Shown: positions 47,584 to 59,429 of the stretch, piece by piece
How the letters are laid out: every line of letters starts with the position of its first letter
How positions within the stretch are numbered: the stretch's first letter is position 1
NCBI RefSeq assembly: GCF_009905375.1
Contig: NC_133650.1
Coordinates: 61,519,628-61,583,627 of the forward strand
Direction of reading: 5' to 3'
Length of the DNA: 64,000 nucleotides
From: Apium graveolens
Taxonomy: Eukaryota; Streptophyta; Magnoliopsida; Apiales; Apiaceae
The notes under the pieces: generated by a model
The model's database searches: none
What the model saw: the letters and a program-made list of their open reading frames with translations, nothing else
Told to the model about the DNA's origin: nothing
Position numbers and translations under genes: made by a program

Positions 47584-47796
47584 CAATTATCTTCTGATAA
47601 TCGAAAAACTTCACATACCTTTCTTCCTGGGTGAAACTTCTTCATAAAATGAACATTTTCCTCTTCTCTGTCTTTTAAAAGATAGCTGCCTTTCCTTTAT
47701 TATATTTAGCACAAAGATTCACTCAGTAGCCAGTACCAAACACCTACATTGGGTTACTTTTGGTGTATAACAAGAATATGAAGCCAAGGAAGCATA

Positions 47797-47910
47797 CTCG
47801 ATTTCGTATTTAGAAGCCAGACGTGTATATTTTTCTGCATTTACTTTCGCAATCACAATGGAATCCTTCGATTCAAAAGGGAAGAAGCAGCTTTATCCAA
47901 CTGCAGGCAA
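47797..47910 (-). pseudogene. Captured fragment of a protein disulfide isomerase-like gene
   Basis: The minus strand gives LQLDKAASSL and, one frame over, SIVIAKVNAEKYTRLASKYE. These are typical of the thioredoxin domain of plant PDI-like 5 proteins (LDKAA...VIAKVNADKYTRLA). Homology stops at ATCGA|GTATGC, which looks like an exon end with its intron, so genomic DNA rather than mRNA was captured. Confidence 0.75.
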
Positions 47911-48254
47911 CAATTACAATTGTCAGTATCATGCTCATCATGGAACTGAGAATAGTTCCTAGTATTTACGCCATAATGTTACCAAGCAATCCATAAAGTA
48001 CATAGGAGCTCAAGTACTTCTCAATTTTAGGCCTAGATCAGAGTAACTTTTGAGCTTTTACAGATCCTTATTGTCTTTTTCCATTTTCCTCTTTCTGGTA
48101 AATTTTATGACTGTGAATTACAGTCAATAATCAGGCTGTGAATTACATTAGAGTATCCAAGAATATGTTATGATCCAAATCAACTCCAGACTCAACAATT
48201 ACTAATAATTATGAAATTGATATCAGATTGTCTGTAAATAAAAAGCATACCTGC

Positions 48255-48400
48255 CCAGCAATAGCAAGATCAGCCATAACCAACTGGTTAGCCCAATCAG
48301 TGGCAACCATCAAACTCATCACATCCACAAAGCTAACCTGCTTACTACTAAGTTCATTCTCCAGATCACCAGCATCAGACACATCAATTGCCCAATAAAC
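48255..48400 (-). pseudogene. Probable captured exon of unknown gene
   Basis: An open minus frame reads VYWAIDVSDAGDLENEL, then VSFVDVMSLMVATDWANQLV. It is bounded by TTATTAG| upstream and GGGCAG|GTATGC downstream, a good splice donor. I do not recognise the family. Confidence 0.45.
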
Positions 48401-48434
48401 ACTAATAAAGTTATGTTAGCTCAGTTTACTAAAC

Positions 48435-48664
48435 ATACATGGGAACTGGTAAAGAAGGCAGATCTACCATTGATTCATCTGAGTATCCAACACAAGATTA
48501 TGTGATGTAGGCCCTCGATATTGGAAGACAGCATAAATGTATATTCCATCTGTTAGCATACCAAGTTGCGAATGTGCCATTTTTTCTTTTGGCATATCAA
48601 ACCTTCCGCCCCATGTATTGTTAGTAAAGTTGTAAATGTCGACATGATAATGCACCAAAATCAT
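48435..48664 (-). pseudogene. Captured fragment of a kelch-repeat (galactose oxidase-like) gene
   Basis: The minus frame reads VDIYNFTNNTWGGRFDMPKE, MAHSQLGMLTDGIYIY and RGPTSHNLVLDTQ. It resembles the kelch repeats of a plant galactose oxidase/kelch superfamily protein of the At3g27220 type. A few residues before RGPT are missing. After the last Trp a frameshift leads to DLPSLPVP, again like the family. It is not functional on its own. Confidence 0.75.
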
Positions 48665-49132
48665 TATAAAAAATGATATAACACAATATTGAGTACCAAA
48701 AAGTTAGCAAACACAAAAACATGAGTCCAAGAATTTACAAGATCGATGGTGCTATATCAAGTAAACACAAAAAAAGATCATTAATCTATAAAGCAGCTCC
48801 GTCGAGACAGGGGACATGTGTACTAACCGTCTATTTTCCAATTAATTAGAAGGGCAGACCAATCAACACAAGTATTTGATAACACTCTTTCCTGGTTCTA
48901 TTTTTCGGCTTTTCGAAAACCACAACTTTACTAACTAATCATAAATATACATAAAAACTAGCGGGGATAACAAACATAAATAGTATGTGTAAACAAATAC
49001 ATAGAAGTCTTTTGTAATAAAGAAGTTGCTACAAACATTATAAGAAACATTATTTTTAGGATTAACAAGATTAGGGAAGAGCTGAGGAGAAGTGTGCCAG
49101 TTAGATATGTAAGAATTAGAAGAAGCCCAAAA

Positions 49133-49213
49133 GAGATCTTTACAGACCCTTGCAAACCCAACTTCTGGTATTCCAAGATGTTCACTATCAATGTCCATGA
49201 GTTTCATCTCATC
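49133..49213 (-). pseudogene. Captured fragment of a PCNA gene
   Basis: Within the minus frame 49285-48935 one reads DEMKLMDIDSEHLGIPE, a highly conserved stretch of the DNA sliding clamp PCNA. FARVCKDL follows, which in PCNA lies about 14 residues later, so an internal piece has been lost. The rest of the frame is unrelated. Confidence 0.85.
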
Positions 49214-49911
49214 TTGTGACTTGTAGCACCATAATAAGATTAGCGAGAAGTACAACCCATTAATATATTTTTTATAATGTATCACCTACATAAATAATTT
49301 AAACAATTACTCATCTAAATAAAACTTTAACATACTCAATTCAAACAATTACTCAGTTATTAACAAATTAGGGTTTAAAAATTTACCCAATAAAAGCTTT
49401 GACCTCCACCGCAAAGAGAGCACAAAGAGAGCACAGAGAGAGCAGTCGAGGAAAGAAAGAGCGATACTTTTACTTCAGTTGAGCGAGAGGGATGGAGTTG
49501 TTCTTCAGTCGAGTAGATCTTCAGTCGGGCAGAGAGAGACGAGAGTTTTTGATTTATTTGATTTTATGTTTATGTTTTTAGAGATGAGAGTATGTATATG
49601 TGTTTTTAATTTTTAATTTTAAGTGAAAAGTTGAAAAGAGGGGGAGGGAGATAAGGATTGAAATTTTTTCAAGGCAAAAACGGGGGAATTTTAAAGAGGG
49701 AATCAATTATTTGGCTAAGGGGGAAATGGGGGAGGCGTGCTGGATTAAAATTTTAAAACAGACATATAACATCAGTTGGTATAAATAATCGATGTTTATA
49801 TAACACAAAGACACCGCTTGATTAAAACCGATGTAAAAAATACTTTTTACATTGGTGCCAACAGCAACCGATGTCTAAGAGGCGATGTCTATTCTACTTT
49901 TTCTAGTAGTG

Positions 49912-52900
49912 GCTGCATCATAGAAGTGAACTTACGGTTGCAAAAATGCGATCCTTCATCACTTATAATTACCCGAGGTGTTCCAAACCTTGTGAAAATT
50001 TGCTTATGAAGAAAATTTAGCACTGCCTTTGCATCATTTGTCGGTAAAGCTTTAACTTCGACCCATTTTGAGACATAATCGACTGCCAGCAAGATGTACT
50101 GATTATTGCAAGACGAGATAAAAGGCCCCATGAAATCGATTCCCCATACATCAAAGACCTCGACTTCAAGCATCACATTTAATGGCATCTCATCCTTCCT
50201 TGACAAATTTCCCACTCTTTGGCAACGATCACACCTTAAAACAAACTGATGAGCATCCTTGAACAAGGTGGGCCAGAAAAAACCTGCTTGCAGAATACGA
50301 GCTGCCGTCTTCTCACCTCCATAGTGTCCACCATAAACCATGGAATGGCAGTCTCGTAATATCCCCTCCGTCTCACAAAACGGGATACATCTCCTGATGA
50401 TCTGGTCAGCTCCCTGTCTAAACAAATATGGTTCATCCCACATATACCACTTCACCTCAGGCAGAAACTTCTTCTTTTGCGCGGATGTCAAATTAGGAGG
50501 CATTATATTGCTGACAAGATAGTTTACAATATCTGTAAACCATGGTTCTTCCTCCTGAATTGCAAACAACTGCTCATCCGGAAAAGATTCATTGATTAAC
50601 GTCCTATCTTGTGAAGTAGAATCGGGATTCTCCAACCTAGAGAGATGGTCAGCTACTTGATTCTCAGTACCTTTTCTATCTTTGATCTCTAACTCAAATT
50701 CCTGAAGTAAAAGCACCCAACGAATGAGTCTCGGCTTCGAATCCTTCTTAGAAACCAGATAGCGAATAGCTGCATGATCAGTGAATACTGTTACTTTCAT
50801 ACCAAGCAGATAAGATCGAAATTTCTCAAAGCCAAAGACTATAGCCAAAAGCTCCTTCTCAGTAGTGGTGTAGTTCAATTGGGCCCCATTTAAAGTCTTA
50901 CTCGCATAGTAGACCACATGGAAGAGATTTTTCTTGCGTTGTCCCAGAACTGCACCTACCGCATAGTCACTCGCATCACACATCATCTCAAACGGTTCTG
51001 TCCAATCTGGTGCTGTAATAACTGGTGCCGTGATCAAACTCTCCTTGAGAGTTTTGAATGCTGCCAAACATTCATCATCAAATTTAAAAGGCACATCTTT
51101 CTCAAGTAATTTGCACAACGGCTTAGATATCTTTGAAAAGTCCTTGATGAATCGCCGATAAAAACCCGGATGACCGAGAAAACTACGGATTCCTTTCACT
51201 GAATTAGGTGGGGGAAGATTTTCAATGACTCCCACCTTGGCCTTGTCCACCTCCAGACCTTTGCTAGAGACCTTATGCCCAAGGATAATGCCTTCACGCA
51301 CCATAAAATGACATTTCTCCCAATTAAGCACCAAATTAGTTTCCACGCATCTTTTGAGTACGGTGCGCAGATTATTCAAGCATTCATCATATGAGTTTCC
51401 AAAGACGGAGAAGTCATCCATGAACACTTCGACGTTATTTCCAATCATGTCAGAGAATATAGCCATCATACATCTCTGAAAGGTGGCCAGGGCGCCACAT
51501 AACCCAAACAAAACTCTTCGAAAAGCAAATGTGCCAAATGGACAAGTGAAGGTAGTCTTTTCCTGATCCTCTGGTGCAATACAAATCTGATTATACCCGG
51601 AATAACCATCCAGAAGACAAAAATACTCATGTCCCGCCAATCTGTCAAGCATTTGATCAATGAATGGGAGAGGGAAGTGATCCTTCCTTGTGGCTTTGTT
51701 CAATTTTCTATAATCCATGCATACTCTCCATCCTGTCACTGTTCGAGTAGGGATGAGCTCATTCTTTTCATTTGTGACCACAGTGATACCTCCTTTCTTA
51801 GGTACACATTGCATGGGACTCACCCACGAGCTGTCAGAAATAGGATAAATGATGCCTGCATCTAGCCATTTCAGAATTTCTTTCTTCACCACCTCCTTCA
51901 TGATCGGGTTCAGTCTTCGCTGCTGTTCCACAGTTGGCTTACTACCTTCCTCTAATAGAATTTTATGCATACAATATGAAGGACTTATCCCCTTGATGTC
52001 TGCTATGGTCCATCCTATAGCCGATTTGAATTCTCTCAAAATCCTTAAGAGCTTGTCTTCCTCACTACCTGAAAGGTCAGCTGAAATAATAACAGGTAAC
52101 GTAGATGAATCACCTAAAAAGGCATACCTCAAGTGTTCAGGTAATGGTTTAAGCTCCAAGGTAGGTGCTTCCTCTATTGATGGTTTGAGCTTCCCTTCAG
52201 CATTCTTAAGGTCAGAAGTACCAAGAGATTCAAATGGTATATTGAGCTTTCGCTTCCATGGAGAAGCGTTCAGATATTGTAATTGCTCGTTGCTATCTTC
52301 ATCATCGCTGTCAAAATCCCCCACTAAGGCCTTTTCCAATGCATCAGACATTAGCATGTGATCGAGTTCCGAAGTAACTGCGGAATCAATCACATCCACT
52401 TTTAAACACTCCTCATCTTCTGTAGGGAATTTCATTGCCTTGAATACGTTGAAGGTCACATCCTGATCTTGGACCCGCATAGTAAGTTCCCCTTTTTGCA
52501 CATCTATCAAGGTACGGCCAGTAGCCAAGAAAGGCCTCCCCAAGATTATGGGAATCTTTTTATCTTCCTCAAAATCCAGAATAACAAAATCAGCAGGAAA
52601 GAAGAGCTTATCCACCTTGACGAGCACATCCTCAACTATGCCCCTTGGGTACGTAATGGAACGGTCCGCCAATTGTAGCGACATGTATGTGGGTTTTGGG
52701 TCAGGCAGATCCATCTTTTTAAAGATCGACAACGGCATCAGATTAATGCTTGCTCCCAAATCACAAAGGCACTTGTCAAAAGTTAGATTGCCAATGGTGC
52801 AAGGAATGGTGAAGCTTCCTGGATCTTTCAGTTTTGGTGGTAACTTTTGTTGCAGAACCGCGCTGCATTCTTCCGTGAGAGCAACGGTTTCAAGGTCATC

Positions 52901-53704
52901 CAGTTTCACCTTCCTTGAAAGAATAATCTTCATAAACTTCGCATAACTAGGCATTTGTTCCAGAGCCTCAGCGAAAGGTATATTGATGTGAAGTTTCTTG
53001 AACACCTCCAGAAACTTCTCGAACTGTCTATCCAGCTTTTGTTGCTGCAATCTCTTAGGAAAAGGTGGTGGAGGATAGAGCTGTTTCTCCCCTGTATTAG
53101 CCTCAGGCAGAGTGTGTTCAATAGTAGTCTTCCTTGGTTCCGCCACTTTCTCCCTTTGCTTAGATTCTTCATCTCTAACTTCAGCTTCGACTTCTTTTGC
53201 CTTTTCAGCATCAGCTACTTTTCCAGACCTTAAGGTAATAGCCTTGACTTGCTCTTTGGCTTCCTTCCTGCCTGGTACTTCCGTGTCACTGGGAAGAGTG
53301 CCAGGTTGACGATTGAGCACTGCATTGTCTAATTGACCGATTTGATTTTCCAAGGTCTTGATAGAAACCGCCTGACTCTTGCACAACAGCTTAAGTTCCT
53401 CAAAATCAGCACTAGTAGGTGCAGCTGCACTTCCCTGTTGAGGATATGATTGCCTTGTAGCATACTGCTGTGGTTGCCGGAATCCAGGTGGGTTAAACTG
53501 TTTACTCACTCCTTGCTGATATGGTGGCTGAATAGCATTCTGATTATTTCCCCAGCTGAAATTTGGATGATTTCTGTTGTTAGGATGATAGGTCGCTGGC
53601 ACAGGCTGCTGTTGTCGCTGATAATTATTCACATACTGAACAGATTTGTTGACAAGAGAACACTGATCCGTAGCATGAGAACCTGCACAAAGCTCACAAA
53701 CCAT
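49912..53704 (-). pseudogene. Element H pol: protease, reverse transcriptase, RNase H, integrase N-terminal part
   Basis: The Athila-type polyprotein, read from 53704, starts with a zinc-knuckle-like CELCAGSHATDQC. The protease has CDLGASINLMP near residue 315 and ILGRPFLATG near 390. The RT (from about 625) has MDYRKLNKATRKDHFPLPF and the catalytic FMDDFSVFG near 760. RNase H has CDASDYAVGAVLG near 906 and TDHAAIRYL. Integrase has an HHCC zinc domain (about 1125-1161), GIDFMGPF (1185) and IISDEGSHF (1246). No stop occurs up to J at 49911. Except for J and the upstream nonsense codons this pol is intact, which fits its modest LTR divergence. Confidence 0.95.
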
Positions 53705-53710
53705 AGCTAT

Positions 53711-54625
53711 TTAATTAACTCCATACGTAGCCAAAGAATCAACCTTCATTGATAGCGCTTGGAGCTGGGCTGCAATAGCGGTGGCTGCATCAACTTCCAG
53801 AATACCTGCTACCTTGCCTGATGTCATCCTCTGACTTGGGTTTTGATGCTCATTTGCAGCCATCGTCTCGATAAGATTATACGCCTCAGTATAGCTTTTA
53901 GCCCATAAGGCGCCTCCAGCTGCTGCATCGAGCATGGGCCGAGATTGGGCCCCCAAACCATTATAAAAACCAGTGATTACCATCCAATCCGGCATTCCAT
54001 GATGTGGACATTTTCTCAACATTTCCTTGTAGCATTCCCAAGCCTCGCACATAGATTCTGTAGGTTGCTGCGCAAACTAAGTAAGAGCACTCCTCATAGC
54101 AGCAGTCTTTGCCATTGGATAAAACTTCACCAGAAACTTTTGCGCAAGATCTTGCCACGTAGTGATGGACCCAGCTGGTTCAGAATGTAACCAGTCTTTA
54201 GCTTCATCCCTCAGTGAGAATGGGAAAAGCCTCAACTTGATAGCCTCATCAGTCACGCCATTATACTTAAAAGTGCTGCAGATCTTGACAAAATTCCTTA
54301 TGTGCATGTTGGGGTCCTCAGTTGCCGCTCCTCCAAAAGAAACAGAATTCTGCACCATCTGAATAGTGCCCGGCTTGATTTCAAAGGTATTAGCTTGAAT
54401 AGCCGGATGAAGGATGCATGACTGAATGTCATCAATTTTAGGCCGAGAAAAATCCATAAGAGCTGGATCAGCTTGAACAATACGATCTCCCATGTTTACT
54501 GGTTCTTTCTGCTCAGTTCCTGAATCCGAATCCTCAAAATCTAACTTCTCCGGGGTATCAAGAACTTCGTCTTTCTCCTCAGGTGTATCTAAGGTCCTCT
54601 TGCGAGCACGAGAACGAGTTTGCAT
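53711..54625 (-). pseudogene. Element H gag with two nonsense codons
   Basis: Starts MQTRSRARKRTLDTPEEKDE at 54625. The gag domain reads LRLFPFSLRDEAKDWLHSEP and WQDLAQKFLVKFYP. TAG at 54077-54079 replaces Gln (element I has TQFAQQ here). TAA at 53711-53713 follows TYGVN and would separate gag from pol. All pieces are in the same frame as pol, so gag and pol are one polyprotein. Both stops fit C to T changes of CAG and CAA. Confidence 0.92.
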
Positions 54626-54741
54626 AAACGGTTGCTAAAGTACCTGAAACACAACCGAAAAGAGTAATTAACTACTACGTCCTAATCACTGAGTCCTAAT
54701 GACCAATGATGGTAAGTACATAAACTAAACAAATACGCCGA

Positions 54742-54760
54742 GTCCCCGGCAGCGGCGCCA
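54742..54760 (-). promoter_or_regulatory. Primer binding site of element H
   Basis: The minus strand reads TGGCGCCGCTGCCGGGGAC a few bases after the LTR end CGCCCTAACA, the Athila primer type (tRNA-Asp by convention). Confidence 0.88.
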
Positions 54761-54766
54761 AAAACT

Positions 54767-56226
54767 TGTTAGGGCGAAATCACGCACTACTATTCACGCA
54801 AGTATACGCGTTCGCAAGTAATATAGAATACTTTCTAGTTCGTTCCCTCAGAGACTCAGACTAATTTATTGTCTAATTAAACTCACTCACCAATGTATGA
54901 TTACTTCTCAATGTTAAGATAACACTTAAAATTGTTGATCAAATATTAACTATAATTAACTACTTAATTAACCACTTAACTAACACTTCAATTTATCAAT
55001 ACTAAAACACTCATGAGATCACAACTTCATTATTACTTCCTTCTATAGCCATAGTTATTACCTTTAGCATGTGACAGTGATGATATTAATCGAATAACAC
55101 GAAACTGATAAAAGCCAACTTTCATTGTACTAATACCATTCTCCCAAATATCCACAATTAAGATAGAAGTTGAATAGTCATCAATTATGTTGAGTTCCTA
55201 TATGTCTACAGAAATTGACAACACAACGATTTAAGCACAAGTTATTCCTTTTGATTACATAGGGCAAATAAAACTGTTAGAGTTACCCACTAATCATGCA
55301 CAATGTACATGAACCTATGCTAGCATGGCAAGTTCTAAATCTCAAGATCCACCGTCGCTTCACAAGAGATTAACACCCTATCTTATATGTTCGCGACGCA
55401 CATAAGACGAATATGCACAACCAATACTAGATATCATGCAATCATCACACACTAAAGTATTAAACAATTAACTAGAGAATTTCATAATAAATCCGTTGCA
55501 ACCCCATGATCACGATTAGCCCATAATAGAACTTATCGCCATCATGGGTTCATATGAAATCATGATAAACAAACACAAGAAAATATCAACTAAACTGATT
55601 ATATTAAAACAGAGTACGTCACAAGAGTAAATAAGTCAAAGCAAGAAAACTAGCATCCAACGTTACAACGAAACAAGAATCACAAGAATATATGCTTCCT
55701 CTTCGTTGCTGTGTGCTAAATCGGTCTTCTTCCCTATCTCCTTCGCTTCTTGCAAAACACAATCTAAAACATAATCTCCTCTTCATACTCTGTGAAAAAC
55801 GTCTCAAATCTACTTATATAATAGTCCCATAAAACTTAGATTACATAGAAGTTGGAAGCTAAACATAAGTAGAAGTCTAAAATAATTCAGCTTTTTCCCC
55901 GACCCTGCGCGGCCGCTCAGCATTTCTGCGCGGGCGCGCAAGGCTGTTGCGCGGCCGCTCAGCATTGCTGCGCGGGCGCGCAGGACCCTACTGGAAAATT
56001 TCCAGGTTTGCTCCGTTTCTTCGTCGTAATCTGCCCGTTCTTTTCCTCTCGCAATGGTGAACACATGCCAAGGCTTATTCTTGATGATTCCTTCTCCAAA
56101 ATGCAACTAATACCCTGAAATGCATAAACACTAGAAAAACGCATCAAATACACAAAATACTTGATTTCAAGACACCAATTTAAGCCATTTTAAGACGTTC
56201 TAAGTGGTATAAAATGCCACTTATCA
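54767..56226 (-). mobile_element. 5' LTR of element H
   Basis: 1460 bp. Minus-strand start TGATAAGTGGCATTTTATAC at 56226, GC-rich module 55901-56005, TATA box at 55813-55820. Confidence 0.95.
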
Positions 56227-56231
56227 GATAC

Positions 56232-56581
56232 ATAACTCAGTTCAGTTTGGAAGTTCTCCTACTGAAGACCCTAACATGTACATCAGGGATTTCATCGAGA
56301 TCTGTGACACCTTCAAGTTTAATGATGTGACTGAAGATGCTATCAAGCTACGCCTTTTCCCATTCTCTCTAAGGGACAAAGCTAAGTGCTGGTTACACTC
56401 TCTACCAGCAGGGTGTATCACCACTTGGGAGGATCTTGTGTAAAAGTTTCTCACTAAGTTCTTCCATATGGCGAAGACTTCTGCAATCAGGAATGGTCTT
56501 ACTCAGTTTGCTCAGCAAACTGGAGAATCTCTGTGTGAGTCTTGGGATTGATATATGGAGATGCTTAGGAAGTTCCCAAAC
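56232..56581 (+). pseudogene. Element I gag, second part
   Basis: Continues element I's gag across H: PTEDPNMYIRDFIEICDTFK, LRLFPFSLRDKAKCWLHSLP, then a TAA at EDLV*KFLTK (H has Gln) and a second stop before YMEMLRKFPN. It is cut at 56581 by the LTR of element F; CAAAC is the candidate target duplication. Confidence 0.88.
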
Positions 56582-57076
56582 TGTTACATATTGAATTCTC
56601 AATGATCAAGAAGAAGCTCAGGATCTGGCTGTTCGGATGTCATCAGGATCTGATGTATCATCAGGATTTTGTATGTCATCAGGATTTGTATGACATCAGT
56701 ATTGGAAGATAGTCAGAATTAGAGGATTTGTTATATTTCTTATAATGTGGAGAAGATATCTGTTACATCTGAGAGATAGGACTTTATCTGTTTAGTTTAA
56801 GATATGTATAAGTTTCAGTTAGTCTTTGATAATGCATATCTTAGATTAATCTATTGTAGCTGTGTAGTATATAAAAACAATTTAGGTCATCACTTAGTGT
56901 ACAACACTCGAGGATCATTCGACCTAGAAGGTCTCAAGAACATCAGTATTTCTTGAGAGGATTTTATAACAGTTTTTATCAGATATATAAAAAGCTGTTA
57001 TATTTTATTACTTGTTCGAAATATTTATACAATTGTATCCAACCCCCTTAAACAATTGTATCTTTACTGGGCAACA
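56582..57076 (+). mobile_element. 5' LTR of element F
   Basis: 495 bp, TGTTACATA...CTGGGCAACA. Tandem TGTATGTCATCAGGAT-like units lie at 56632-56700. TATA box TATATAAAA at 56868-56876. Confidence 0.88.
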
Positions 57077-57078
57077 AT

Positions 57079-57090
57079 TGGTATCAGAGC
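57079..57090 (+). promoter_or_regulatory. Primer binding site of element F (initiator tRNA-Met)
   Basis: TGGTATCAGAGC two bases after the LTR end; followed by ACACTG. Confidence 0.95.
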
Positions 57091-57125
57091 ACACTGATAA
57101 ATTTACAATCAGAAATGATCTAAAC

Positions 57126-59417
57126 ATGTCTCTAAACAAGTATGAAAGCATTAAAATTCCCATTCTTAAAAAGACTGAATATCCAACATGGAAGGTGAAG
57201 ATGCTCATGTACCTGGAAGCTACAAATCCAGATTATCTAGACGTAATCAATGATGGACCCTTCATACCAACAAAACTGGTGCATGCAACTCCTACTGTTG
57301 CTGAACACTATCAACTGAAGGAGAAGACAGAATGGACACCGGAAGAGAAAGTAGATGTGCTGAAAGATGCAAAGGTAAAAAACATTTTGCATAACAGTCT
57401 TGATTCTGTGATGTCAAACAAGGCCATAGCCTACAAGACTGCCAAAGAAATCTGGGATGCTCTTGAAACTCAATGTCAAGTAACCATGGACATCAAGAAG
57501 AACATAAGGGCTATTCTGATTCAAGAATATGAAAACTTTGAGGCCAAGCCTGATGAAAGTCTCACCGACATCTATGACAGATTTCTGACTCTGCTAAACA
57601 ATCTGTCTTTGGTGGGAAAGGTGTATGATCGAGAGGATTCAAACACCAAGTTTTTGAGAGCTTTGAATGAAGAATGGGAGACTCAGACTTTAATCATACG
57701 ACATCAGTATGATCTGGATGTAATTACTCTGGATGAAGTCTATGGCATGCTGAGAACTCATGATTTGGAGTTTCAGCAAAGGAGGGAGAGGAAAAGCAGC
57801 AAAGGCAAATCTGTTGCTTTGAAAGTTAATGATAAAGCTTCAAAAGAAAAGTCTGTTGGAGCTGTACGAAAGAAGAACAATTTTCCAGAATCAGATACTG
57901 ATGATTTATCATCAAATCCTGATGATGATACTGATTCTGAAACTGATAAGAACATGACAGATTCTGATGTCATGCAAATGGCCGCATTGGTGGTTAAGGG
58001 CTTCAGGAGAATGCAATTCAGGAAGTCTAGGAACAACAGAAGCTTCAGGAAGAAGTTCACTGGAGGTGAAAAGAAGTCAACTGGGAGAAAAAATGGAAAT
58101 GACTCTAAAGCTGGGAAGCTAGACAAGACAAAGATCAAGCGCTACAACTGTGATGAACCTGGTCACTTTGCCTCAGAGTGCAAGAAAACAAAGCATAATA
58201 AAGGGAAGAGCAAAGCCCTAATCACTTCAATTAAGAATTGGATTGACTCCTCTGACTCTGAAGGTGAAAACACATGCTATGCACTAATGGCCAATCTTGA
58301 TGATCCTACTGCTTTTGAGCCTAAGGTACAAACTCCTTTCTTCTCTTTTGATACTGAAAATATATCTGAATTGAAATCTATTCTTAAATCTTTGCATTGT
58401 AGTTTTAAGAATAAGACTTTAGAAAATGATAGACTTTATAACTGAAATTAACACCTTGAAATTTAGGAATGATCAGTTAGAGTCTGACTTAATTCATCAT
58501 ATAGAACTGAAGAATGAATGTGAGAGAGCTAAACATACAGTTAAGATTCTTGTGGCTAGATACAGTATGCTAGAAAAGGATCTAGAAAATGAAATAAAAA
58601 CCCTAAAGACTGGACTAATTCAGGAAAAAAGGTTCATGAGATGATCTCAAAGAAAAACTGGAAAGAATGCCTAGGCTATAAAGATGGAATTAAGGATGTT
58701 GACACTGAAAATAAAATTTCCCTTAAAACTCCTATTAAGTTTATTTCATCAGAAGCTGATGAACCCAAATCCACTTTTGAAAAGGGTTCAACATCAGTAT
58801 CACAAGAAAAACTGGTAGATGATAAAACTCAAAGAAAGAAAAGCAAGGAAACCATTAAGTCTATTCAGAAAGAAAAGAACATAGGACTTTTGTCAGCAAG
58901 ACAATTGAGAAAGAAAATATCTGAGGTTACTGACAAACCTCAAGTAAAAAGTCCTAAAAGAAAGAGGAATGGTAAGCAAGGTATTTCTAAGGATTCAAAT
59001 TACAAGGTTGTTCCCAATGCTTCTAGGAAAACTTGTTTTAACTGTGGAAATACTAATCATCTTGCTATTGATTGCAGGAGGAATAAGAAAAGGAAAACTG
59101 CTTTTCCTGAGTCTGATGTTGGGGGTAGATCAGTATTTTATAAACCATAAAATCCTTGTTTTCATTGTGGTAGTAGTTGGCATTCGATTTATACTTGTAG
59201 TTCTTATCACAAGTTGTATCACAATTACTCTGAACCTTTACCTAAGTTTAATAAGGTTGCTTGTGTGATTAATTCTATTGGTTTCACTAAACTTGCTTCT
59301 GACAAGACAAATCCTGACAAAGGAAAGACCGTCAAAAGTATTCATGACACACAAAGCCTTAAGTTGTCCAAAAAGAGGATCCAACAAGTGTGGGTCCTTA
59401 AAAATCCTTCTAATTAA
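57126..59417 (+). pseudogene. Element F gag, broken
   Basis: I take the ATG at 57126 (MSLNKYESIKIPILKKTEYP), which matches D's gag; the open frame above it is LTR. The gag domain runs to about 57770. Three CCHC-type fingers follow: CDEPGHFASEC near 58150 (its first Cys is also present, YNCDEP), CFNCGNTNHLAIDC near 59035 and CFHCGSSWHSIYTC near 59158. A coiled-coil part (58426-58640) is one frame over, so two compensating frameshifts exist. TAA at 59148-59150 interrupts before the third finger. The end is QQVWVLKNPSN and TAA at 59415-59417, the same boundary as in D and E. Confidence 0.88.
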
Positions 59418-59429
59418 TTATTCTTCTGA

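Larger units (their letters stand above)
46363..49911. mobile_element. Element J: non-autonomous CACTA transposon carrying host gene fragments
   Basis: Perfect 29-bp inverted ends (46363-46391 and 49883-49911) begin CACTACTAGAAAAAGTAGAA. The 3-bp target duplication is GCT on the plus strand (46360-46362, 49912-49914). Subterminal regions carry many ACATCGGTTTT-like units in both orientations, typical of CACTA transposase binding regions. There is no transposase. The interior holds at least four recognisable pieces of host genes, all on the minus strand. It lies between the second Asp and the Glu of H's integrase catalytic triad. Confidence 0.95.
41406..56226 (-). mobile_element. Element H: complete Athila-like Gypsy retrotransposon
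   Basis: 14.8 kb including J. Both LTRs are 1460 bp (41406-42865 and 54767-56226) with roughly 20 differences by eye (about 1.3 percent). The target duplication GATAC is exact (41401-41405, 56227-56231). The minus-strand order is LTR, primer site, gag, protease, RT, RNase H, integrase, a second ORF, polypurine tract, LTR. Damage is light: two nonsense codons in gag, one in ORF2, and CACTA element J in the integrase. Confidence 0.97.

Noticed and set aside
48935..49285. 116-codon frame as a possible membrane protein gene
   Set aside because: Only the PCNA-like piece is meaningful; the rest is AT-rich sequence inside CACTA element J.
51849..52361. 170-codon plus-strand frame
   Set aside because: Shadow of the intact H pol on the other strand.
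57773..58138. 121-codon minus-strand frame
   Set aside because: Antisense shadow of the Lys/Ser-rich part of F gag.
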